A DNA stretch of 64,000 nucleotides, taken from Polytrichum commune. Lineage: Eukaryota > Streptophyta > Polytrichopsida > Polytrichales > Polytrichaceae. The stretch is from NCBI GenBank assembly GCA_950295325.1, contig OX485803.1:38145554-38209553 (forward strand), given 5' to 3'. The notes beneath the pieces are model-generated. The model had not been told where the DNA came from. It did not search any database and worked only from the letters and a program-made list of their open reading frames with translations. Made by a program: the position numbers and the translations under genes. Positions 47,471-58,770 of this stretch are shown here, piece by piece (position 1 is the first letter of the stretch; the number at the start of each line of letters is the position of its first letter).

Positions 47471-48139
47471 TGTGAAATGTAGATGTGTCTTATTTGGATG
47501 CTCTTTCCCTTTGCACCCATTGCTTCTAGGCTTGAAATACATAAGAAATGCCCATAGCCATTTCTCTTGTACATTTTAGAGCTTATACAAATATCTTGTG
47601 CATTATCAAATTTAAATACCCCCCTCCCCAATTATGTTGACCATTGAGCTTAGTATAGTTTGCATATTTTGAGCACGTAATCACACATAACCACACCTAA
47701 TCACATACCACTCAAATATGAGTATCCAAGTTATTGATGTGTTGGACATAACCCCCCTACCCAATCATTTGAAATGGAACTAATATGGCTATACCAAAAA
47801 TATAAATACCTCATTCCAAAGACTGACTCTCTCAAACTCACACGATACACACTCCTGCATACTATCACTTGGGCATATTATCGACTCCTTCCAAATAACC
47901 CATTCATACTTCTTGTCACCAATAACATCTTGCCCCCTGTTAAAACAACTTTATTCATCGTTCTCGAAAGATGTTGTATGTGGATCATTACAAACAACTT
48001 TCCATCATAAATGGCACAAACTTGGATATGCCCACCTGCAATATAAACCTTCAAATTGATGCCAAATGACTCCCATAACTACAAAACATACCATGAGCAA
48101 AATCAACAACCCCTACACCTATAGTCTCCAACTCCTCTA
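47471..48139. other. Intergenic, no feature
   Basis: No gene or repeat boundary is recognised before the LTR-like repeat begins. Confidence 0.45.
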
Positions 48140-48505
48140 TGAGCCCAAAATGAGTGTTCATATTTGTTTTATGATTAGAATTTATTTAGCATTGCATTTG
48201 GAGTGTTATTGAAACAATCAAAAGTATAAAAAGAGTGAGGCTTGGTGTGGTTTATGTTTTAGGCTTTAAGCCTATTTTGTGTGGTTAAGTAGGAGCTTAG
48301 TGATATTAGGGAGTGTTGTGATTAAGTGAGTAGTGGTTGATGAAGCAAGAGGAAGGTCCTTGGATTTAAATGTTTGAATTAGAACATGCTCTTGTTGGTT
48401 TAAAGGGTGAAGGTTTAGTGGATAGGATAAGGTCCTACTAAGTAGGAGAAGGTTAAGGGGCTTGTGGTCTTGGGTGCCCTCTCCTCCTCCTTCTCTTCTC
48501 TCTTC

Positions 48506-48559
<54 letters not shown>

Positions 48560-50735
48560 TTCTAGTTCTTGATTTAAACCAAGTGTTAGCTCTAGGACCA
48601 TGAACCCTCATTTTATACACCTTGCAAATACTTCATTTTTTGTTATAAATATAATAATAAAAAAGAAGGACGATGAGTCATGAAATATATCTTATATACA
48701 CATGGAAAGCAAATGTAATTACCATGTGAATTAAGTTTTCATGAGTATGGATGAATGGAACAAAGTAACCAGGGCTAAGGACGTGAAGCACGTTTTTAAA
48801 CCCATGGTGAACTTAGGGTTGGCAGAACTTACCACGGGTAAGATCTTCAATATAAACCCTCAAACCCTAAAGGAGGCTCTTTTTTACCATTCACACAAGA
48901 GCTTGGTGCGGTAACTTAGCACACACTTACTGGGATACTAGATACGTGTGTTAAGAAGAGGATACTAGAGCTATTCACCAAGCGGAGTATTCTACTTGTG
49001 GTGATACACTCATGGCTAAGGAACAGGTTTGAACACCCATTTGACATTGTGTAATGAGTGTTACCATTTGAAGTACTATTATGCATTTGATGTAAGTTTT
49101 ATGTGTGCGACATGGATAACAACTGGGTTCTGCTGCTATTTACCTCGTGTACGTAACTAATCCTCAATTATTTGTTGGTTGGTTGCATGGGCACAGGTGA
49201 GGCAGACCCTTCACACTCTCAATACAATGATGTATTGTGACTATGACATATTATGCATTTCTTTTGGCTAAGACTACTAGGCATATACCATGGTATGTAT
49301 TCCATATGTATAGTAGATAGGTTACTTATATGTTGGAGCAAGGCATGAGGATAGGTGATTAAATCTACCAAGGTATGGAATAGTCAGCCACAGTTTGTTA
49401 TCAATACTTATGAACAATATATGAATACTGAAACCCTAAGTATAATACAAATACTTATGAGGCACAGTATGACATGAAATAGCATGTTTATGTTGATTAC
49501 ATACAATTAGACATGGATACAAACACTATGCATTATGCATTGTTAGCATTAAGGTACTGTATAGGAAAGGTATGGTTTGAAAGACTGAGTGCTAAGAGGG
49601 TTCCCACCCACCCACCCTTGCAAAGCAGTGAGGAAGATGTTGAAGGATTAAGCCTCTCAAAAGAGGAAGTTCAAGCTTTGCATAAAGCATTGAAAAGTCA
49701 GCTCTCTCTCCTTTCTAGGACTTTGGGAGCTCTTAGAGCTCTTAGAGAATGTGGGAATTAGGTAAGGGTTAGTAGAATTAGTGGGCTTGTTTAGAAGTAA
49801 TTAGGTAGTGGGTTGGGTAGGATTAGGTAGATAGTTGAGGAGGTTTAGGCTGGGTTGTAGCCGGAGTGTACTAATTACAGCCGAGGCTCACATTTTCGGT
49901 CCAGGGCCTATCCGACTACAACCGAAGCTTAAACAAGTGCAGTCCAGGGGGCCTAACTGGTTACCTTCGAAGCTTATAACAGTTGCAGTCCAGGGGGCCT
50001 AACTGATGCAGCTGAAGCTTATACGGTTGCAATCAAGGGGGCCTAACAAGTGCAGTCCAGGGGGCCTAACTGATCACCTTTGAAGCTTATACGGTTGCAA
50101 TCCAGGTGCCTAGCTGGTCACCTTTGAAGCTTATACGGTTGCAGTCCAAGGGCCTAGCTGGTCACCTTCGAAGCTCATACAGGTGCAGTCCAGGGGCCTA
50201 ACTGGTTACCTTCGAAGCTTATACAGTTGCAGTCCAGGGGGCCTAACTGATACAGCCGAAACTCATACATTTGCAGTCCAGGGCCTATCTGATTACACCC
50301 GAGGCTTACAATTGTAGTTCCAAGGTCCTATAAGGTTGAGGTTGTATGGCGGCTTCGAGGCTCAGTGCAAATCCTTGAGGGAGTTAGGTAGAGGATTAAA
50401 GGGGGCCAAAGTGATATAAGTGGGGGGACCATGGTGCTACCTTAGGCTTGGGGATAGTGAATTAATTAGGTTATTACTTCATGTTAGTTTAGATAATTAG
50501 TTCATTAGCAAGCTAGGAGGACTTTATGATTGTGATGATAGAGAAGAGCGTTTATTAACGCTTGTAATATTATCGTGGAATGGATTGGTGTGCAATGATT
50601 GATGGGAATTGTAATGGAGTCTCACAAATTTGGTAAAATGGAGTATGGAAACATGAATGTGATACCCATTCCCTCACCCGGACTAGGACGCTTAAGGGTG
50701 GGCGGTTTGGCCTCACATCCTCACCACCACATTTG
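48140..50735 (+). repeat. LTR-like repeat, plus-strand copy with minisatellite
   Basis: The long copy of the repeat at 38030-39287, in the opposite orientation. It starts at TGAGCCCAAAATGAGTGTTC and includes a (CT)n run at 48513-48557. It then has about 1.2 kb missing from the other copy, the 49865-50320 minisatellite, AGCGTTTATTAACGCTTG, and the shared ACCCGGACTAGGACGCTTAA near 50680. The size fits a long plant LTR, but no PBS, polypurine tract or target duplication was found. Confidence 0.6.
49865..50320. repeat. Minisatellite, ~52-bp units
   Basis: About nine units of the form GCAGTCCAGGGGGCCTAACT, then GGTYACCTTCGAAGCTTATA, then CGGTT. Units differ by single bases and occasional deletions. 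It lies inside the plus-strand LTR-like repeat. Confidence 0.9.
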
Positions 50736-50964
50736 CAACGAACCATCAAGATTGAATACTCAAACTAGGAGGAGTATTCTATGAAGTGATGACAATCGAA
50801 AGCTGGTGGGATATATAGCGATGCCACATTGAACACCACTTCATTTTTCAAACCTTGGACTTGTACACCCACCCATAAGAATGACAACTTAAAGATAAAA
50901 CATTAAGGATAAAGGAAGGTGTTACTTTAAGCCATTGGTACCTTTGCTGAAAAGTTCCCATCAA

Positions 50965-51110
50965 CGGCAATTTTGGGACTTGCAATATTCCACAAAATAT
51001 TCCATATATTGAGTGCCACATGCAAACTGAATGTGGGAAATATTATGTGAAATACTGCTAGTCCCACAGAACACTGTCATGGATCTGAATAATGTTGCGA
51101 GAATCGACAC
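50965..51110. mobile_element. Hairpin MITE, diverged copy, upstream of the methyltransferase gene
   Basis: Homologous to 33618-33797: TGGGACTTGCAATATTCCAC at the left pairs with GTGAAATACTGCTAGTCCCA at the right. The outer segments (TCTGAATAATGTTGCGAGAAT) also match the first copy. The stem is less perfect than in the 33-kb copy. It lies about 200 bp before the GC-rich promoter block of the next gene. Confidence 0.65.
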
Positions 51111-51289
51111 AAAGAAAAAGTAAAGAGGATTACAGTGCATTATGCCGCCTGTAATGAGCATGGGCTTTTTATGGCACATAATGCCGCATCACCCACGAGT
51201 GGGGCATTCTGCTATATAAGGGACAGATGGTAAGGAAAAGGGGGATCAGTCCCCAGCTCTGTGCTTACATCTTTAAACACATCGTTGAT

Positions 51290-51660
51290 TTGAGGAGTCC
51301 CCTTCCGCCCGTGATTTAGGCGGGGGGTGGTGAGCCGGCCCGGCCCGTCCGGAGGGGGGGGGGGAGAGGACATTCGATCGTTTTGCTTTTCTGCGGTGGG
51401 GGCGCAGAGAGAAGAGTGTGCCCTGCCTGGGCTCCACACGAGATCGTTTTGCATCCATCTTTGCTGCCGTTTCGCTCAATTTTCTTCTACCATTCTTCTC
51501 GCTGTTCCCTCCCTCTTTTTTCCTGACCTTTTTGGCTGCAGTTTGCCCTAGGAATCGACCTTTTCGGTGCACAGCAGAGGTGGCCATGGCCATGGCCTAG
51601 TTTCAGAGCACCGAGTATCAGGGTTTATACAGATTTGGAAGCGACGAAACCCTAATGGAG
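51290..51660 (+). promoter_or_regulatory. GC-rich promoter and leader region
   Basis: After 51 kb of mostly AT-rich DNA, this block is GC-rich, with GGCCCGGCCCGTCC and a G run at 51354-51364. It then passes into pyrimidine-rich leader-like sequence and the plant leader motif AAACCCTAATGG at 51647. This is the likely promoter and 5' UTR start of the gene whose coding exons begin at 52828. A TATATAAGG-type sequence (CTATATAAGG, 51212-51221) lies upstream. Confidence 0.5.
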
Positions 51661-51855
51661 TTTTTTTAGTCAAATTTTGAGCTCCACGTGAAATCCGGGT
51701 GCTCCAAGCGTTCCTGCTTTCCTGGAGATTGTTTGCGACTTAGTCTGATGAATAAATTTTGTATGGTGTGTTCCTCCGAGGTAAATAGCGAAGTTAATCT
51801 CGGAAATAGTCTGTTTGGAAGGGATTCATGAAACTAATTTCCTCTTCGCCATGAC

Positions 51856-52032
51856 ATGAATCCGGTTGCAACATTGGAATTCCCTGGATCCAGGGTTAGC
51901 ACAAGGATTTTGGTGGAAGAAGCGGAAGTGGAGCTCAAGGAATTCTCCGAGAATGTCCACGATGCTCTAATTTCTTTAACGCTGTCGGATTCGGGTTTCG
52001 ATTCGACTAGAGCAGTACAAAGGAGTTTGTAG
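51856..52032 (+). CDS. 58-codon upstream ORF
   Basis: An ATG frame in the probable 5' leader that reads MNPVATLEFPGSRV, then an acidic helix-like stretch VEEAEVELKEFSENVHDALI and SLTLSDSGFDSTRAVQRSL before TAG. The composition looks protein-like, with alternating charged and aliphatic residues. I do not recognise a family. It could be an upstream ORF that controls translation, or a first coding exon whose splice donor I missed. A minus-strand open frame across the same bases looks like its shadow. Confidence 0.35.
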   Translation: MNPVATLEFPGSRVSTRILVEEAEVELKEFSENVHDALISLTLSDSGFDSTRAVQRSL

Positions 52033-52212
52033 TCCTCTCGTTCCTCAAGGCAGCCATTTGGTGATTCATAACCTTTGACTGAAAGAGAACTTGAGGTCAA
52101 AATTGCGTAGTCGTAAGATAAGACAAGGTGAAGGTCGAGGCAGCGCCGGGATTGCTTCTGACATTAAGGTAGTAATTATTATTTGCGTGGATTTTACAAG
52201 TAGGGAGCTGAA

Positions 52213-52303
52213 ATGCGAGTGATGCGCGAAGGCAAAACCATTGACAGAGCAGTTTGGCTGGCCAAACGTGGTGGACCCTGCAAAGAGCCAGATCGACTCA
52301 GAA
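52213..52303 (+). other. Candidate upstream exon
   Basis: Starts at an ATG (reading MRVMREGKTIDRAVWLAKRG, then GPCKEPDRLR) and ends at a strong donor, GAA|GTGAGTG. It can be joined in phase to an acceptor at 52812-52813 (GGTGCAG|AAGG), which would extend the methyltransferase frame by about 35 residues ahead of the ATG at 52828. Equally it could be a leader exon carrying an upstream ORF. Confidence 0.35.
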
Positions 52304-52827
52304 GTGAGTGTCTTTCGCTCAATTTTGTCTCCTTTTATCTAATCTATTTCTGTCCTAAGATCAGGGTTTTATAATCTCATTCACCCGAGCCCTTCTTTGA
52401 AGCAGAGTTGAGTCGGGCTATGCTTCTTCTGTGCTGTAAAGGTCATGAAACTACCTACTGCCCTCGTTTAATTTGATACTGTACGTGCAGTCGGGCAATT
52501 ATCGTTTGGAGTTTCAATTCCACTTGACAACATTGCATCTTTGGATGATGTGTTATGTTCATTCTTTGACGATTTATTTGAATGTGGATGTCTCTGATTT
52601 ACATGATACGGCGTACTAATTCGCAGATTTATAGCTCACCTTATTCCATTATCCCCTTCTCATAATTTATCTCCCTTCAGACAACAGAGATTCTTGACAA
52701 CTGAAGAGCTCATGGGTTGATCTACAGTGTGGTTGCAGGCCAAAGTCTATATAGAGGTTATGTTGATGAAGAAGTAGGAGTGTAATGAGCGTTGATTCTA
52801 CAGAGAGGTGCAGAAGGAGGCAGCACC

Positions 52828-55800
52828 ATGTGCGAGGCTCACTTCTCCGAAATGCGGTGGTACTCAGAGCTTTCTACCACTGCATTTTGCGAAGCTCTGG
52901 ACCTGGTACGCTCCTCCGTTGATGTGACCTTTGTGAAAGGCACCTTTGATTTGTGGCTCTCAACCTTGGCTCTATCCTGCGATTATTTCCAGTTCAATAA
53001 CTTAAATGATCCATATTACCTCTGTGCTAACCTCAAACCTAACGTTTCTAGGTTGGACAATTCATGTGCTGAGCCTTATGTAATACTCAAGTTAGTGACA
53101 TAGTCAGTTTCCTGATTGGGGGCATAGCTGAGTTATAGGCCTGTTTGACAGGCACCAGTTGGGAAGGTCTTTGTGTTTTAGCCTCGTGGCACGACACAAA
53201 GCGTTCTGTTAGTCAGCAGTGAGTATGTCTGCCACTCCATGTGAAAGGTCTATGTCTGCCCCTTAGGTATTCACCGGACTTTTTGAAAAGTGTAGGGTGC
53301 CTACAGCAAGGGCTACTCACATACGTTTGCCTTATTTGTCTTTCTCAAGCCCTGAGGCCATCCACGGCCTGTTGGAAAGTTTTTACTTAGGGCTGTCTTC
53401 CTCTGGTATTTCTGGCTTTTGATGTGGGTTTAACAGATGGCCGGCTGGGGATCACGTCAAAGACCTGACAAGTCTCCATTGGCTCTCGGTTGCAGCGTAG
53501 GATACTCCTACAGAAGCGGCAGTCTTATGGGAGGAGTAAACGAAGACCCCCACTACTGGAACCTGCCAGTGCAGAGTTTATTTCAGCCTTGGCAGCTGGG
53601 ATCAATTCAAGACATACCCTGCAGATTGGATGTGGGTTGTCGACACTTGCACTTGCTGCAGGTAACAGTCATTTCACATTCATATTTTTTGGTTTTGTGA
53701 GTCATCTGGACAGGAGTTTTGGTTCCGATATTTAGCCTCACTGTGTAACTTACCATTGTGCTGTGAATGTACTCTGCCATATATTGTACTTGTACTTGAT
53801 AGAATACTAGTGGATTCTGCTTTATTTACTCAAAATAAGCTACTCTACCTGCAGCTGCGCGAGCTACAAACAGTCGCCTGTGGTCTGTGCACCATGAGAA
53901 AGAGAAACAACGTGTTGTACAATATTTTTTGAAAGACATGGGGTTGATGGAGTATGTTGAATTCGTCACTGAGGATCCATCAACTTTCATTCCTCAAAGA
54001 GAAGGTATATTTTAGAATTGTGGAGAACGTCTTGCAATTTGAGAGAGCATCCTTTAGAGCAGTTAGAAGGAACTATCAGGTCTGGAAAAGTGTATTCAGG
54101 TTATGGAAGCTGCAAAATGAGCTCTTGAACTAGAAAAATGGACCTGAGGTGTTTGCAGCTTCACTTGTGATGGCCTTAGAAGAAACGAGTATTGAAATAT
54201 GGTTTTAGGGTTTATATCACAATGTGTGCATTTTACAAACCTGACAGTAAGAGGGTGGGGCACAGGAGTTGAATTTGTGCTGCTGTCGGGCCTGCCTGAA
54301 CGGTACATTGAGCTTTTTGACCTCTTAAACCTTAAGAAAGGAGCAATTGTGGTGGCGGACAATGCCCTAGATGACACTACAAATGCATACATTCGGCATG
54401 TGAGGCGACAACCTGGTGTTGATTCTTCAACCCTGCCACTCAGTCGAGGCATTGAAGTTACCAAGCTTGTCACTTGGGAGTCATTCAAGGCAGGGTGAGT
54501 AACAGTAATTCAATTCAAGAAGAAATCATTCTCAAGGGTAACAGTTTGAGCTTCTTTGGCGAAGCCATTTAGTCTTGAAAATCATGCAATGTGTTACTTA
54601 ATGTAATCCAATCATTACAGATTGAAGTTGCCAAGTATGCAGATGCATCTTAAGAACCTTAATATTTGCTAGATTACCATGGTATTAAATCTACACGATA
54701 ACTGTAGGAGGAAGAAGTATGGTGGCATTGGAGATCCAATCAATGATAAAGAGTACATTTCACGGCGGCCAGGTCTACAGGGAGTAGGAGCTTCAAACCT
54801 CCCTCTATCTTCCAGCAGCCTTCTCTTCTCTACAAATTCAGATGCCTTATCTGAAACCAGCTCAAGTTCTAGGCCAAAGACACTCCTGATACAATTAAAG
54901 CAGAGCAACTCTGGAGTGTTGGTCAGCTGTAGGGAAAGCCCTGCCAATGTCTCTGAGGCTGTTGTCCCTACTGAACCTGCTTCCAACGCACAGGAAGCTT
55001 CACATCAAGGTGAGTTATGTGGTAGATGATTTCAAGTTATGAGCAGTACCAAAGTTTATCCTTATCAGTTAGGTAAACAAGCTATACAGTGGCACCACAC
55101 ACATCATTCATAGGGTAAATGGCCAAACCCGATTAGTAAGTCCAATGTCATGTGGATGTTTGTGTTGTTAAGAGGTGCCCTAATTAGTGGGGTGCCTTAA
55201 ACTCAAGGCCTTCACCCGGATCCCATGGGAGCTCCAAGGTTAAGTTTCCTTAGGCCAGATAGTGCTCAGATGGGTGACCTTCCTAGCACTTGATTTCCTG
55301 TGCATCCTGCCATTTTGATCCACCCAATCATAGTGGGAGTATCTGGGTGAAGTGGATGTTCTCTACCAACCATGTGGGAATCTTGAGGCTTTGTCTTGGG
55401 GGAGATTAGGGGTGGGCTGGCTTGTTTGCACCCATTCAAGGTGTTCAATTTTGAAAAGAGGTAGTATTCTTCCAGGTCACTCTAATTCTCGTGATGTTCA
55501 TTTCAGAATTTACACATATAATTAGAATAACTACAAGATGAAGGAACACCACAAATCATGCCCTGGGCAACATTGGAGTCATCCTTTCTTTGTTTTTTTG
55601 CCCTTTTTAGTGGTCCCCGGAGTGCCACCTGACTCCAGTTGCAAGGTGTGTATGTGCAGATGCTATTGAGGAGCAGTTCAAGTCTATGCAAAGTCTTGCT
55701 GAACAGTGGCGGCTACAACTGGCTGCACAAGATGAAAGCTCTGGTGTGTCAGGAGCACCTGCAGAGACTTTAAAAGCAAAGCCTCTCGAGCATATAAGTG

Positions 55801-57647
55801 ATGAGGTGGCGTCACCATTGTGTAAACTCTCTGTAGTTTTGCCACAGGACCAAGCTCCAGGAGGTGTTCAAGAGAAAAGTCATCTGAAGGTGAGGCTTAG
55901 TCTGTGTGTTACGGATTTCTGCACTGAGAGCCTCGTAATGTACAGCACTGCAAAGCTTCTGCTGCACACACTTCTGCTTGTGTATGTCTGATGTGAGTGA
56001 GGGTTGGTTTCACTCGTATCCATGTAGTTTATTCTCAGATAGAAATCCACTATGAGGATTTGAGTGTAAATCGCAGACAGTTTTGAAAGTGACTATGGAT
56101 TTTTAGGTATCTGTCATTTCTTGTATATATGTTATCGTGATTTTTCTTTTCTTGGCACTGCTAATCTTAAATGAGTATTCATTAGACATTGGTGAGGTCC
56201 TTCTTTCTCCTTTTCTTTAGTTATATTTGTAATGCACTCCTTTCATGTTGATAATCTCTCCTTGTCTTTGTTATATGTAACCTAAGAAGACTGCAGAGTT
56301 CTAGTTCAAGTATTTTGTATTGATTATCAGAATGATGTCTTTTTTGATGATCTATTAAATAACAATTTAAAAAAAGTGAGAGTCCCAACTACTACTACTG
56401 AAATCTCTGCACTTCATTGATCAGTTTAGGGACCCCTTGTAAAACAGATGCAGAGGCATGTTCCAAAATATTTGGTTTAGTAAGGGGTCTCTAAGCATGT
56501 TCATCTATGCCATTTATCATGCCATCTACGTTAGGTTAGTTTTTACAAGTAGGTGCCTGTGCTCATATGCCTTATCCACAAGGCTCTTAGACCAGCACTT
56601 TTGACGTCTTTCTGCACGATCAGAGGGCTTAATAGAGGACTACCTGTGCCTTCATGACTATTACCTTTACTCTGGGTTGTATGTTACTGAAAATTTAAGC
56701 ACTATTGATCTATAAGTTTCTATAAGATTAGGTCGGTCTCCACATTCTCCCAGTTGTAGGGTACATCTGATTGGGTATGTGCTATATAAATATCCAGGTC
56801 AATCATGACGAGTATGTGACAAGACTCCATCGGCATTTGCCTGTAAGTCTTCTAGTATCCTATGTGTGAAAACCAGATCCAAATTTTTGTTATAGTACTT
56901 GAGATTGGTTTCTTCCAGCATTGAGTTTACGTGATTTCTCAAATGTGAAACAAATTTGCCTGGTCTGAACTTGCACATGCACTTGTTAATCGGGGACTAC
57001 AGTGGGTTCAAACTTTATTGATCTAAATGATTTTCTTGATATGATTTGAGCTTATGAATAAATTAATAGATTCACAGTTTATTGTTGCCCTTGCTTCCAA
57101 ACTTTTTCAGTTGATTCTCTGTGCTCTTTTGTTTAAATCATGGATTTGTTTTAAAAGACCCGGCCACTATTTGTTAGGTAGATGACTGAAATAGAGGGTT
57201 TTTAGTGCTGGTTTGTAGGAGAGGGTGAATGAGGAGGTTTAAGGAAGATTTCAAGAATTGGGTTGACCTTGATGAGATCGAAGAAAAATATTGAGAACTA
57301 TTTCAACCTTTTTTTGGAATGTTGGCATATGGTGCAGGAATAGTTATAGTACTCATGTGTGCTGTTTACATTTGTTTGTAGATGGATGTGGAAAAAAATC
57401 GTGCCTCCTTACCATCAAGTGATGGTTCGTTTGGAGAAAGAGTTGCACCTGAGCCTGCATTATCCACTGAAGCTCCAGTTCTCATTGAGGCTAGCACCAG
57501 TGGAAATGAAGAACCTGTTTTCCATGTGGATTTTCATATTGAGAATGGGCAAACAGAGGTCACAGTCGAGGGAGCTGACCAAGAAATGTTGCTTTTTGAC
57601 CTTACACTTGCATTTAATGAGACTGGAGTCAGGTTTGCGCCACACCT

Positions 57648-57697
<50 letters not shown>

Positions 57698-58770
57698 TAG
57701 AATTCTCCTCCAAGAACCGACATTAGTGGAAAGTTCATATAAGTGTGAGCCCATCCAGGAATCAACTTCAAAGAGTGTTTCTGGTGCCACATCTGGAATC
57801 ATCTTAGCTTGATAACTTGTGTATTATTTAATAGCACATTGAAGTGTGTGAAAGTTACAAAACAAGGAATTAAAAGACAATTCACTCACAGAATTGGTAG
57901 TTTCTAGATTATGAATTCTGTTCATAGTTAGCAATTTATACAAAGTGTATTGGGTTGAAATCCAGCTGAAAATTGAATACAAAGGTTGAGCTCCATTCTC
58001 ACATGTACAAGTTCTTAGAGAGACCGACAGTTCATAGGTTGACAGTTGAAAAGGCGTAAAACAACACAAAGTCATATGGATTGCCAGATCTTATATTTTT
58101 CCTAAAGTCTCTGGTCTTGGAATTGTTTCAGAAGACCTGGATGCCTGAAAATCCAAGCATGGTTATATATTAGCAGAAGTTGTCTCATTTTACTAGAGGT
58201 AGTCTTCTGATTAAACTCCAGATGAGTTGGCTAAAAGGTGAGTTTGAGAGCTTATCCATAACGTCACCCAAGTTTTCTTAAGGCTGAAATGAACATCCTA
58301 GGATTAGTGGGCCAAGCTGGCCTTGCATAGGCTGAGCTGGGATTGAAGGGTGCCTGGTCCTATACATCAACCCTTATTTTAGATCTTAGAGGTCTCAAAT
58401 TTTTTTGAATTGAAAGAGGAGGTCCAAGAGTTTCATCAAACTTTCAAGATTAGGCTCTGTCACAATAGAAGAGTCTCTCAAAGAGGGACTGAGCTCCTAT
58501 TCAAGGATAACTCTATTATCTTCATTATTATCAATGCTATCCATGGATTTGATGTATAATGGCTGCTCCTCTTACAAAGTTTTTTTGTGGTGGCTTGGTT
58601 GCAGTGTCAAAAGGGCAAAGATATCCACACAAGATTCTTATGTGGTTGATGTCTTCTATGTGGTGGATGGCGGAACCAAGGGACCGCTTTTGGAGACTCG
58701 TTGGGAGGCTGTTAGGAAACGCATTCTAGACCGGCTTGCAGAGCGTCGCCAACTCCTAGCAGGAGACTAG
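52828..58770 (+). CDS. SAM-dependent methyltransferase with C-terminal ACT domain (eight exons)
   Basis: Predicted exons: 52828-52905, 53496-53661, 53855-54004, 54266-54494, 54708-55009, 55660-55889, 57382-57632 and 58605-58770. All have GT/AG introns and matching phases, giving 523 residues. Residues 47-208 form a class I O-methyltransferase-like fold: EPASAEFISALAAGINSR, motif I LQIGCGLSTLALA at 68-80, EFVLLSGL at 134-141, and GAIVVADNAL at 157-166. The usual metal-binding or catalytic Asp after the fourth strand is Ser139, so activity may be altered or lost. Residues 209-435 are Ser/Glu/Pro-rich linker. Residues about 436-515 look like an ACT domain: FHIENGQTEVTVEGADQEML, LFDLTLAFNETGVSVKRAKI and YVVDVFYVVDG, then a basic helix. 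ACT domains bind amino acids or mediate pairing. No transit peptide is evident. Two genes divided in intron 6 remain possible because exon 7 opens with ATG. Confidence 0.7.
55189..55312 (+). mobile_element. 5S-rRNA-like element (Cassandra LTR or 5S-derived SINE) in intron 5
   Basis: About 124 bp follow plant 5S rRNA along its length. They open GGGGTGCC, then have CACCCGGATCCCATGGGAGC, then the internal promoter parts AAGGTTAAG (A box), CCTTAGGCC (intermediate) and AGATGGGTGACCTTCC (C box). They close with TTTCCTGTGCATCC. Several substitutions exclude a working 5S gene, and no tandem array is present. Plant Cassandra retroelements carry exactly such a 5S domain in their LTRs. A 5S-derived SINE would look similar. 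Limits of the host element are not fixed; the following roughly 130 bp, to about 55440, may be its body. Confidence 0.65.
57649..57694. repeat. (CT)n microsatellite just after a splice donor
   Basis: About 23 CT units begin 16 bases into intron 7, right after the exon at 57382-57632. They form a long pyrimidine tract far from the acceptor at 58604. Confidence 0.95.

Noticed and set aside
51834-52100. 88-codon Ser-rich frame on the minus strand
   Set aside because: Mirrors the more protein-like plus-strand frame at 51856-52032 and lacks any domain.
55189-55312. Functional 5S rRNA gene
   Set aside because: Too many substitutions, single copy, and located in an intron; a retroelement-borne 5S domain is more likely.
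57359-57700. 113-codon frame ending in a Leu-Ser repeat
   Set aside because: Out of frame with the ACT exon; its end is translated (CT)n microsatellite.
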